Below, in pieces: positions 24,847 through 36,053 of a DNA stretch of 64,000 nt (positions are counted from its first letter, which is position 1; each line of letters opens with the position of its first letter). The notes under the pieces were generated by a model. That model had not been told where the DNA came from, did not search any database, and saw only the letters and a program-made list of their open reading frames with translations. Location of the stretch: the NCBI GenBank assembly GCA_009741485.1, contig CM019216.1, positions 44,529,361 through 44,593,360 of the forward strand. Direction: 5' to 3'. The DNA is from Malurus cyaneus samueli (Eukaryota; Chordata; Aves; Passeriformes; Maluridae). A program made the position numbers and the translations under genes.

Positions 24847-25902
24847 GTAGCTATACTTTAGTATGTCCTCTTCTTTGAAATTGCTCTGGTCCCTTCAGTG
24901 CTTCTATTATTACCACAGGTTTGTAAAAATACTTGAACTCGGAATTACTGGAATAGGCAAATGTATTGGGGGAGACTTGATTTTTATGTATTTTCAACTT
25001 CTAGTACTGGACTTCACCATAAATTAATTTCATGGTATTTATTTTATAATGAGACAAATGAGCTGACATTATAGGTATGTTCTGGTTATAGTGGTGGGCA
25101 TACTGTTCCTTGATGAAGTAGACTGGTGCTACCAGTACTGTGATTTAACCCAAGCCAGCAACTGAGGACTATACAACTGCTCATTTACACCCTCCCTGCC
25201 CAGGCCCTGAGGGCAGGAGAATCAGAAAGAATGGTAAATTTCATGGGTTAAGAACAATTTAATGATTGAAACAAAATGGTGTGATAATAAATATGCTAAT
25301 GTTACTACTAATAATTATTGTAATAAGGAAACAGTCTCAGAACCCAAGAGGAGCAAGTGATGCACAATACATTCCTGCTGACTGATATCTTATTTAGGAC
25401 ATATTTGGCTAATCTTAATTTTTTTTTAATTGTTGACTCACTGCCATCAGTGCTGTTACTGGAGGTCTAGGTGCAAGTGCAAAGAACAAAGCAGGTCTGG
25501 AAATAAAACTTCTCCCCTTGTAGTTGAAGTTTTTTGGGTTTAAGATATGAGTCACTCTGAAGGAACTGTGGCTAGGTTTGCATGCTTTTTCTGTGTTTCC
25601 TTTCTGTTTTACTTTCATCTTGGCAATTGTAGCACACAGGAAGTACCCACTTAAGGTGCATTTTGTTATGAAATGGAGATACTTTATTGAGATTTTGCTG
25701 ACTACAAATGCAATGTTCATTCTAAACTGCAGATAATCTTTTGAAAAAGGCATGAAGAGAAAGGTTTTCTTTGGTCATATAGGAAATGTGCCTTTCTTTT
25801 TCACTGAAATATCCACTTGGATTATTTCAATGAAATTTTTATTTGTGCTTAAAACAGACAATACAGAGGTGTTTAAAATACATTTTTAATTTTTTTTCCC
25901 AG
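24847..25902 (+). other. NT5DC1: NT5DC1 intron 4
   Basis: GTAGCT to a strong pyrimidine tract and TTCCCAG. Nothing further is seen. Confidence 0.85.
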
Positions 25903-25982
25903 CTAAATACTATTTGTATGATAATTACTTTGACCTGCCAGGAGCCCTCTTGTGTGCAAGGGTTGTGGACAGCTTAGATCAG
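25903..25982 (+). CDS. NT5DC1: NT5DC1 coding exon 5
   Basis: An 80-nt exon between TTTCCCAG and donor GTAAGA. It encodes the end of an Ala codon, then KYYLYDNYFDLPGALLCARV through VDSLDQ, ending in phase 0. The YYLYDNYFDLPGALLCAR block is highly conserved in NT5DC1. Confidence 0.95.
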
Positions 25983-28900
25983 GTAAGAACTGAATTGTAT
26001 GAAAATTATATATTGCATTATCTTTTTCTTCCACCACCACACTTCTTGCATGCATTATTAAATGCACATGATTTGGATATGAATGGCATCAAGGTCTTTT
26101 TCTCATTTAGACTATTCCATGACTATTCCATTACAGGACTTACTGTATTAGAGTTGTCTATGAAGGTAATAGTGAGCTACATGGCATGTTCAAAATAAAA
26201 GTACTTCCACCAGAGGGCACAAATAACTAGGATACTAATAGAAATGTGCTGTTTCCCCAAGTTTACTCTGTGATATGCAGAATATCGTTTTGTAAGTCTC
26301 TTTCAATTATACTTGATGGTACTTGAATAAATATAGTCTAAGTTTTCTGAATGACACAATTTGCTACTTTGCAAGTTGTTAATGAGTTGAAAGCTTAATT
26401 TCATCCTTTTTGAAGCTTCTTTTTGTCCTAGATATATTGATCTGTGTACACAGATATAAATACAACTCTGGGATAGTATCTTTTTATTTTTTTTCCTCTG
26501 CTGAACAGTGAGCTGAATTCTCAAGCTGGAAAATTCTCAAGGTGGTGCTTTTTAGGTAGATAGAATGTCCAAAATTCTACTTTTGAAGTTTGATTATAAT
26601 TGTCTTGTTGTGTAAAAGGAGGTTTGAATGTTTAACTTGTGTGCACCTGGAGGTAAGAGAGGGCTTTTCTCTTAGAATAGCTATATTGGTGTCAAAAGAG
26701 TATTGATGCAGTCTCCTGACCAGAGGTACCAAAGGGCTGCAGGCCTGAAAATTGTCAATACTAAACCCTGTGTGCAGAGTGAAAGTCAGAGCTGTGAGAT
26801 GAGTGTCTGGGTCTCTTTGGATAATAGGTGGCTTGCTGCTTTAGCCTTCACTCCAAAATAGCATGCTGAGTAGCTTGCTGCCTAAATCCAAGTGCTGCAT
26901 GAAGAGTTAGCTAAAACTAGCTTATCAGGGAAGCATGGAGGACAGGTGCTCGGTAAGTCTCTTAATTTTCTGCCTGATTAATCTTCCTCTAAGCTGTTAA
27001 CAGCTAAGAAACCTGTTACAGTTGTGACACCTCTACTGTATTTACTTTATATTTAATTTAGACTCAGCACAAATCACCTACTTATTAAGAGAGAAAGCAC
27101 ATCATAACATGTGTGCAATAAGCTTTCACATTCAGTTACCAGTTCACAGGCTGGAGCACTGATCCTGGATCAGTGCCATCTTCAGCCAGAGGGAATTAAA
27201 GCCGTGCCGTTTCTCTGGAGAGCTCCAAGAAGTGGGTCATGCACCCTCTTTATCCCCTAGCAGTTCTCGAGTGTTTTACTGGATGTCAGCCCAGTTTCAA
27301 CCAGAGGGTTACAGTAATGCCCTGGAAGGTTAGCATCAGCCACTTGAGAAAGATGCAAGGCAGGAGGTGATTAGCCTCTCCAGCCCAGAACTCATGCCTG
27401 CAAAATGGATTAGAAACCATCACATTTTATTCTTCTAGAAGAAAGTAGAGCCTTCTGTGTCCTGTTCTGTGAGCCTTCTTAGTAAGTGCTGTTTTCTTAC
27501 CATTTCCAGACAACATTGTAGGTTCAAGAAGGCTCTGTACTGGAAGCAGATAGGAGAACTGCTAAATTTGGATTCACAATGGATTTAGACAAGAGTTAGA
27601 TGCTGGACCATCCTGCACTGTTAAAAATGTATCTGTTTTTGCTGTGTCCAGAGCTAGAACTCTTAGATGGTTTCAGACAAAGCTTGGGAGCTTTTTAGTG
27701 GTTTTGATCTTTATACTGATGAGCTATACAGAACATTGCTTGTCATGATGGTTCAGCTAATAAAATCACATTTTGTAATCACACCAAAATCATGGTGGAC
27801 TGCGTGGCCATGTATACAGTTTTCTGTCGGCTTTTTGGGATCAGTCAGTTTTACTTTACATCTTGCATGCAACATTTGAAGATTTGCAAGGAATTAGTCT
27901 AACAGTTACTTTAGTCTCCTGAGTTCAAATGTTTTGAAGGAAATGTACCCAGTTTTAAACTAGTATCCATCTGTCCTCAAAACAGCACTCTGAGGAACTG
28001 TTGGTTCAGTGTATTGGTCTTTTTTTTAGAGAAACAAGCAAAAAAAGCCAAAACTCCAAACCAAGGACTAAGTCAGCCACATCGAGTGCGAGGGGAGCGG
28101 ATGGTTGAGTCTGTCTGCCTTAAGATGAGTACTAGCTTAGGCTACTTCCATTGCCACTAGGCAGATACTCCCCAGTATGTCCTGTACATGGCTTTGAATA
28201 ATCACCCTTGCTTGGCATCCTTGGCTAGCTGATGCTGACATGTGAAACCTTTTCTCTTTATTACCTCTTTTATTTGTTGCTGGGGCAGTTTGCTGTAGGA
28301 ATGGACTAAAAAAAAACTTCAGAAAGCCACAGTATCATCTCTTTCCTGCTCTTAACCTGTAGAACTGATGGACGATAAGCAGACTACCATAGTGCTTGTC
28401 AGTTACGCACAAAAGACCTTGTTTGTGTGACTTGCTGATTGTGAAAGTAAATGCAGACTGTTCTCTGGAAGCCTCCATGGCAGATTTGGCCTGAAATAGC
28501 AGTTTACTTCAGTATATGTAAACTACATGGTTTTGGGTTTTGTTTGGCAATAATAAGGGTTTGGGTTTGTTTGTTTTTTTTCAGTTTCTGAATGTCTCCC
28601 TCTCTACAAAACACTTTATGTTTACAAAAAATACCGTTGTGCAGGCATCAGTGCAGGTGTCAATACATAGAGGGCAGCAGTGCCCCGAAACCTGCTAACA
28701 GTTGCCTTGAAATTTAACCTAATGTAGGTGTGGAAAGCCTGTAACAGCACTGCAGAAATACTTTCCTGACCCATAAAGACTATACCACCTGCTTTACTGC
28801 TGCCAGGTTACTGTGTAACTGAGCACCACTTACAGGCTCTGTAGCTAATCCTCTGCTCTGTAATAATGCCTGGCTGTGTAATTGCATCTGTTTCATTCAT

Positions 28901-29640
28901 CACTGCTAAAATTTGTGAGTTTGAGGGTTCTGTGAGGCTCAGCTGGCTGAGAATGTTTTTGTCTGCCCTGTGAGATGCTGAAGGGGCAGCTGAGGTCAAC
29001 TGGAGCTCTGCTGTCCCTGGGACCTTTCTAGGAATGGCCAGAGACTGTTCACAACCAAGGATTGCCTTCCCCGTCCTGCCAGAGCTGGGGTTTGGCAGTC
29101 TTCAGAGTACAATGCAGTGAAGTGCTGCTCAGCTGGGCTTCTGGATGAGTATTTTATTCACTGTGTGGTGTAGAGCTGTTGGCGGAAGGGCATTACCTCT
29201 AAATTATAGCAAAGGGATTTGCCAGTTTTTAAGGTGGAAGGTGATATGGGTGCCAGGCTGTAGATAATGTCAGCATGTTAATTAAGTTCAGTATCTGCAG
29301 CCCTAGGCACTTCTTTTCCCAAATATCAGTGGCATGCTCATTCTGTAAATTGGTGTTCTATCTGATGCTCCCCTTTGCTGTAACATTTTAGAGTTCCTCA
29401 CAAATATGAATCACTTCTTTCCTCTTCCTCCTCCCATCATAACCTTCTTAAGAGGGACATAACTTGTCTGCAGTTACCCAAAGTTAAGTACTATTGGGTC
29501 CCGATGTCCTGAATACAACCTTAAGACTGTCTCACTTGTGTAATTTTGTTTATTGATGGCATTTCTGTCACTATTTCAATATGAAAGCTTGTAATAGCTG
29601 ATGCTTGAAATAATGACTTAAGTTCTTTTGACACTTACAG
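25983..29640 (+). other. NT5DC1: NT5DC1 intron 5
   Basis: GTAAGA to GACACTTACAG, 3.7 kb. No mobile element or RNA gene is recognised and open frames are short and unsupported. Confidence 0.85.
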
Positions 29641-29722
29641 CATGATGGTAAGAAAAAATATGACTTCTGGAAGGACATGGTTGCTGCTATCCAACATAAT
29701 TATAAAATATCTGCTTTTAAAG
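29641..29722 (+). CDS. NT5DC1: NT5DC1 coding exon 6
   Basis: An 82-nt exon between CACTTACAG and donor GTAAGT (29723). It encodes HDGKKKYDFWKDMVAAIQHN through YKISAFK plus one base (phase 1). It is the last NT5DC1 exon I can find. The expected next segment (family pattern ENCGIYFP-) is not seen between here and the right edge. Confidence 0.95.
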
Positions 29723-30886
29723 GTAAGTGGGTTCACTGAAGGCTCACTGTAACAGCTGAAATTTTTATGTGTGCTTGCCAGAGCAAATATGTTTGCAAGT
29801 ATGCTGTAGGCTACTCAACACAACTTTTTACTTTTCAAGTTTATAAGCAGTCGTATAGTAGACACATGTTTTTTCCTGGAATAAAACATCTTTATCATTA
29901 CTATTTCTGTTTCATGTCACTGTTTTGATATCTGTAATAACATTTCTGATATGCTATATAATTTAATTTAGAAGAAAAATGGTTTCTTACTATGACTTCT
30001 GTGGTAATGTGGAAATCCTTAACTGTGTTTTGAATCTATTGCTTATGATCTTGCAATCATATACAGAATCAGAAATGCATTGTGGAAATTCAAGTACTAA
30101 CTAATACTTGATTATTTTTCTTAATGCTCTAGTTTTGATTAGAGTTCTTCATGTGTATTGACACAATAGAGAGGAGACTTTGAACTTCCTAGCAAGGGGA
30201 CATTTTTTTTAATAACAGTGTTTCTCCACTCAAAGCCAACCTTATAATGCTGTAATATAAATTAGAATTGGAAAACATCTTGAATACTCTTCAGCAAGAA
30301 ATTATTTTCCTTCACAGACTTAACTTCAAAGTTACTATTAGGCATATAAAATAATGAGTTGATAATAAAGGCTAACCATTGCATGTGCACACAGTTAATT
30401 AAAATTATTTTTAGTGATATTTCTTGTAAAACATTTATATGCAGCTCAGTTCTGAATTCTGAACTACTGTTAGCATTACCTTGATTTGTGCAGCATTCAT
30501 TAGACACAGGTGTAGTTTGGACTTTCTTAAAACTTTTTGTTCACCTGAGCTGTCCTACTTCCTGTGTTCCTTTCAAATGTAATTGACAAAATAGTTTCAG
30601 AGAGATTCCAAACAAAAATAGAAGTTGATACCAGGATGCAAATGGTAAAAGATAACAGGACATTCCCAAAGTGCTTTGTTTGTTGTGTTTATTGTGTTTC
30701 CATTGGAGCTTAGAGGGTGATTGGTAGTTACAGATTCCCTCAGGAACTCATTTGTACACAAAATAAAAGAATGCTTTCCTTTCTGCTGATATGAAATCAA
30801 CCCTAATCAACTGTAGCTATTTTTTTAGAATTTTTGTTCATTCTTTTTTCAAACAATAAGAGCTCTTTTTTTTTTCTTAAGTGTGT

Positions 30887-30942
30887 ATCATGCACCAAAA
30901 AGAATAATTTTTTNATCATGCACCAAAAAGAATAATTTTTTT
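30887..30942. repeat. Direct 27-bp duplication around a single N (probable assembly join)
   Basis: The segment beginning 'atcatgcaccaaaaagaata' and ending in six T occurs at 30887-30913. The only ambiguous base in the window follows at 30914, and then the same segment repeats from 30915. Identical copies on both sides of an N suggest two overlapping contig ends placed side by side. Confidence 0.85.
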
Positions 30943-31359
30943 AAGTGTTCTTTGAAAATTAATGAGATCCAAAAAAAAAGTTTGGACTAACTTTGAAGTC
31001 ATACAGATAATTGCTCAGTTAGATTAATATGTGTCTGCTTATGTGTATGTGTGAACATTTATGTTTATACCTATCTACCCGGTACCTATTTCTATGTGAA
31101 ATCTGGAATCTGCAAACAAAATTTGTGATATGACTTAATCCGTTCTAGCTTCTGTCACAGGCACGTGCATCAGAGTGTTAAAAGTACAGGAAAATGTAGT
31201 AACTGATAGGAGCAAGTTTTACTGGATAAAGCTCTGTAATATCAGAAGTGAAACAATACAGATTATATGCTCTACTTAAATATTGCAATACAAGAAAGTT
31301 ACATACTGTGTCCTGCATCACTTTGAAAGGCTTCATAGTGTTTTTGTTTTCCATTTAAT

Positions 31360-31515
31360 AACGTGGTCCAGTAGCTGAAGCACTCAACAGGGAGTCAGAA
31401 GAACCAGAGATAATTTCTTCCTGTATCACTTACCAGTGATACTGCCGTGGAGCATCTCTTTTTCCTTCAGGCCCCTCTGTGAAGTAAGAATAATGGTTCT
31501 AATCTTCTGTCACTT
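31360..31515 (+). mobile_element. MIR-like tRNA-derived ancient SINE
   Basis: The order of motifs follows a MIR/core-SINE body: 'gtggtccagtagctgaagca', 'gggagtcagaagaacc', a 'cctgtatcacttacc' block, 'ccttcaggcccctctgtgaa' and 'aagaataatggttctaatct'. These correspond to the family's 'agggagtcagaagacc', 'gccactgact', 'cctcagtttcccctctgtaa' and 'gataataat' segments. It is highly diverged, with approximate boundaries. Confidence 0.55.
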
Positions 31516-31679
31516 CTGACAAAGAGATTTTATTTTTCTCATTTTCACATCTAACATAACTTCCTGAGGAAACTCCTAAACTGTCTCCCAACATCTACAT
31601 ACCAGGAAGCCCCAGTGTCTTTCATAGCCTAGAGTCTGGCCTGAAAGCCACAGGCTTTTGACATAACTCAATGTCTTGT

Positions 31680-31883
31680 ACAGGGTTTAACCCTTCAGAG
31701 AAACGCAGTGTTCACTAATAGTTAGTGAAGGTAAAATTTCAAAAGCAAACTTATTACGTGGTCAGTTGAGGGGACGCAGAGTTCCGAACTCGAAACGCTG
31801 CCTTAGCGGTGCCATTGTCAGTGGCGGAGCAGAACGACTGACCGCTTTATTTTTTGAAATCTGCTGAGTGTTTGTAGTTCACT
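31680..31883. other. Unidentified CpG-rich nested inverted-repeat cluster
   Basis: Nested complementary arms are visible: ATTTCAAAA (31736-31744) with TTTTGAAAT (31852-31860), and GTGGTCAGT (31758-31766) with ACTGACCGC (31837-31845; nine pairs, one G-T). Inside are short hairpins such as GAGTT/AACTC around 31780-31792 and GCCATT/AGTGGC around 31811-31825. Just to the left is a perfect 8-bp palindrome, TTCACTAA-TAG-TTAGTGAA (31711-31729). Nine CpG dinucleotides fall within about 89 bp, whereas the surrounding intron has very few. It is not a tRNA, and I do not recognise a named RNA or transposon. It could be a small non-autonomous transposon, a structured RNA gene or copy, or a regulatory element. 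Confidence 0.5.
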
Positions 31884-33705
31884 TTGATTTGTTGTCAGTA
31901 TGCCCTTGTGTCTTTATGTCACTTCTCTTTTTCACATGATTTTTTTGATCATAATCAGGTGTCTGATGGATTTTGCTTTTCATTGTCTTAGCTATGGTAA
32001 TTGCTTTAGATAATTGCCCTATGATATTTTTTTTGGATGGCTCTTTCAGATAGGCATGATTGTGCTGACTCAGCTTGATGAAGGGTATTAACCCACTCTT
32101 CTCCTTGCAAAGAAGTGAAGAACTGAGGCTTGAAAAGGGAAAGTAAGGGAGTTCCCTAATAGTCAGACATTCAGTTATGAAAAACAACTTAAAAAAATGA
32201 ATCTGTAAAACAACACTATCAGAAAAGCATAGTGTTAAGATAGCAGTGGACACAGATATTTGAAATGCGTCATTTCTTACCTACTAATACCTGCAAGAGT
32301 ACGCTTTGCAACTGATACCAAAGCTGAACATTACATTATTTCAGACTTCACTTTTTCAGACTTCATTTTATTCTCAATATTTTATTCCTGTTACAGGAAT
32401 ATTTTGCCACTGTAAGGTGATTAACATTACTTTTATTGTGTTGGATTTAGAGGATGTTCTAGAAATATTAGTGACAAGCAGTTTTAAAGGAAACACCATG
32501 GAGCAATGTATTTTACACTATTAAGATATGTGGATGTATTATGGAAACAAAGGGTGCTTTTCAGAGGACTAGTAAGACTTTGAAGTACTGAATAATTATT
32601 TCCTTGTGGAAAAAAATGCAGATTAGATGGGATTTTTTTTGGACAGAAAATTCATTAGCTTTTTTAGGGAAATGTTGCCAAATATAACTTCTTAAAGCAG
32701 AATTTTGTAAAATTTCTTATTAAAGGCTACTTTCTCTCTCCTGAAGACTTGCCTTCCCCTGCAATTTTCTTGACACTTCTGAAAACTGTAGTATCTGTGG
32801 CTATATAGTTTAAATTATGCATTTGTAATACTTTCAATCAGTTTATAAGATTATATTTCATTTCAGAAGTAAAAAATCATGGCTGATATGTAAGACTTCA
32901 TAAATTGCCCATAACAAGGCTTGATGGGGTGCACATGTTTTTGATCACAAGTTTATGGTCTTGGCAGAAGATAGTGAATCTAGATGTCTGTGATATGTGT
33001 GTTTTATCTTTTATATGCAACTTCACATATAATAAACAAAAAGCAAAGATGCTTTTCTGGCCAAAATAAAACTATTTTCAAAAATAGTGCAAAATACTAG
33101 TACTTCCTAATGTTGATGTTGCAGTAATGAGATATCTTTATTTGTCTTAATTGTTAAAACTGCAACAAAGAAGCAAGTAAGTAAATTTGTTACATTTCCT
33201 TGCTGTGTTTTCGAGCTAAGTACAGAAGAGATTGTTTGGTTGCTTCATGTTTTTGATCATGTAAGGTTTCAGGAATTTCCGTACTTCTTTGGAAGTGATT
33301 TTGTACTATTACAGGCTCTTAAGGTTTCCTTTGAATCTCATGTTGGATTTGCTTTCCTTTAATATTCAAGATCCAGAAGAAATGGGGTTTTTGGAAGGGC
33401 TTTATCCTTAGATAAGATTTCTGATCTTTATGTGGAGAAAATATTAAAAACCAAAAAATCTTACAGACTTTCTCAAGGTCTCCTCTAAATTGAAAATCCA
33501 AAGCTAAAATGAAAGTATAAGTTGTACTTTTGCCACAATTTACTGTATTATATCTAGCTTTTCAGTTTTGCTTTCCTAGTGACTTAATATCTGAGCAATT
33601 ATGAAAAGACTAAAAAAATGGGCATGAGGTACAAAGCTGTAGACTTATTTGATGTCCTGCGTGTTCGAGAAACAAAGACATGAAGGAAAAAAATCTGATT
33701 TAAAG

Positions 33706-33903
33706 TGGATGGATCGACAGGCGGGTGGGATGGATGGACGGATGGGATGGGATGGATGGATGGATGAGATGGATGGATGGATGGTGGGATGGATGGATGG
33801 ATGATGGATGGATGGATGGATGGAGTGATGGATGGATGGATGGATGGATGGATCGATGGATGGATGGATGGATCGATGGATCGATGGATGGATGGATGGA
33901 TGA
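33706..33903. repeat. (GGAT)n tetranucleotide microsatellite, interrupted
   Basis: About 200 bp of GGAT/ATGG units with GGGAT, GGTGGGAT and GATC variants. The purine-rich strand is the + strand. A 62-codon open frame rich in Met, Asp, Gly and Trp crosses it only because the repeat lacks stops. Confidence 0.95.
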
Positions 33904-35799
33904 TAAGGGTTAATGAGCTATGCTTTTAAGAATGCTACCTAGGCCTAGTTTCTTCCAAGTTAATTGGAATCACAGGGCAGTAATGTACTGAGCACCAAGC
34001 ACCTCCAACCATTTCAAGCCTGTGCTTTATCATACATTTCATGTGTAAAGTAATTAACCAGAAGCCTCACAACTATTAAGCCGTATTTTCCAGCTCCCTC
34101 TCTTTGTTTCTGAAACAAAAGTTCCAGGCTGGTTGAGTGGATGGGCAGCAGCACATGCTATATTTAAATACTGGAAAATGCTGTTGAACTAATGTGAGCA
34201 ACTGCACAGGCGAACAGTTTGAGTGCAAAGAAGAGATTATTTTTCAAAGATCTCTAATTAATATTTGTCCTAAAACATTAAGCTAGAGAAGTGGAAATAG
34301 ACAATTCAGACTCAAGTGTCTGGAGTTTTGTTTTAGCTTGAAAGAAAAGTATTACGTGGTTACTATTTACAAATTCTGGTACTGCTCTTTGTATTATTTC
34401 CATACAAACATTTGGTTGTAGTTTTTATCATAGTAGAACCAATTTGCTTGCCTATGTCTACTGGGTTGCTAAAATAAATAAATCTCATGTTACACTCTCT
34501 GTGTAAGTATTTGTCATTTTACTGAATTGTAGCCTAAACCACAGCCTTCTTTATCCAGCAGCTCTTAAAAAGAGAAAGAAAAAAAACAATTCTTCAAGTT
34601 GCTTTCTTGGTAGGTCTTCACAGTTTCCAAAACATTATGTAGTTTTGCTAATGATGGATCATCCATCAAGGAAAGGTATCCTAGCTTATTTTATTAATTC
34701 TAGTGTATTACCAAGAATTTAGGACATTGCCGATTTCAAATGTACACAATATAATAAGCTGCAAGTTTTGCTTTAATGAGGAAAAGGTAATATCACAAAA
34801 AAATGTAAACGTAGGCCTGCATACTTTCAGTGCAAGCGATTAAAAGTTTTTGTTTAAAGAAAAACCAAAGCTAACTATAATGGTTTTAAGGGTTCATAAG
34901 GTTTTGATGTATATGATACTTTTAAAGCACGTGATTATCAACTGTCATTGTAAGAAATGTGTGATCAAACTATTATGGTGTCATAATTCACAACCTAACT
35001 TTCCATCGTAACGTAACAAATGAATGAAATGACTAATGTTTGTGAACTGTTTGATTGCAGACATGGTAAATATAGTTATGTTTATTAACTAATTACTGCC
35101 ATCATCTGATAAATTTACCAAATAAGTAAAATATATTTCTCAAACTATTGTGTTTTAAAGGAATAAACTGCTCAGGAAAAATCCAGGCAAGGATTATCTC
35201 CAGTTTAGGGGCAGTAAAGTTGTTCTGTTTTTCTAAGAGTCTGCATGCTTGTGAAGATATGTTTTTAAGGTTTGAATTTGGTCAATGTTGTTTTATAGTA
35301 CTCTGCATATTGTGGTTTTACAGAATGTTAGGAGATTTAAAAATATTGAACTATTTTGTTATATCAATGTGCATTAAAGAAAGCCAAGTGGATTTCAAGG
35401 CTTCAAATCTGGTTGCCTTTTAATATTGTGAAACTTAAGATCTTCAGTAACATGTAATAATTTGTAAATCTACCTTTGTCCAAAGTAGTTACTCATTACT
35501 AAGAACAGTAGAACTAACTGAAAACTGTGATGTTGATATGCATTAGAGTTCTTGTTCTCGTCTCCTGTTTGGTAGCTTAAGATTAAGCTGGATGTGGAAT
35601 GTTCCTGAACTGTATTGTCCAGCTGTTGAGGTGACTGTGCTATATTTGAAACCATTTACTTTGAATAAAATACCTTCAGTTAATTCAAGTGCAGTGAGTA
35701 CTATCTAGCATCCTTTATTGTCTTATGAGAAGTGATAGTTAGAAATTCTGATTTTCCTTTCAAAAGAAAAAAAGTTAAAAAGGGGCGAGACTGTGCATT

Positions 35800-36053
35800 A
35801 TATTAATCCATAAAATTTTATTGTTGCATTCAGTCAGACAATTAATCATCATTCGAAACAAACTTTTAATGACAATTCTCTAAAAACATACAATATTATT
35901 CTACCAGGTTTGAACCACTCTCTTCTACCTTCTCACTCCCTCCTCCATTCCTGTTGCAACATTGAAGTTGCATGACCTGCTAATGGCAAATCAGATCAGT
36001 ACAGGGTTAAAATGGTGTGAAGGAGAGTGCGTCAGGACAAGGAAAGGGGGATA
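35800..36053 (-). other. COL10A1: COL10A1 3'UTR
   Basis: Sequence between the TAA stop (36054-36056) and the AATAAA signal. Its end is inferred from that signal. Confidence 0.55.
35817..35822 (-). terminator. COL10A1: COL10A1 polyadenylation signal AATAAA
   Basis: TTTATT on the + strand is AATAAA on the minus strand, about 230 nt beyond the stop codon. Cleavage would be expected near 35795-35805. Other signals further along cannot be excluded. Confidence 0.6.

Noticed and set aside
31758..31845. tRNA or Y RNA interpretation of the CpG-rich hairpin
   Set aside because: There is no cloverleaf, no A/B box spacing typical of tRNA, and no similarity to the Y RNA ends that I know. It is left unidentified.
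33725..33913. A 62-codon frame of Met-Asp-Gly-Trp repeats
   Set aside because: It is a translation of the GGAT microsatellite.
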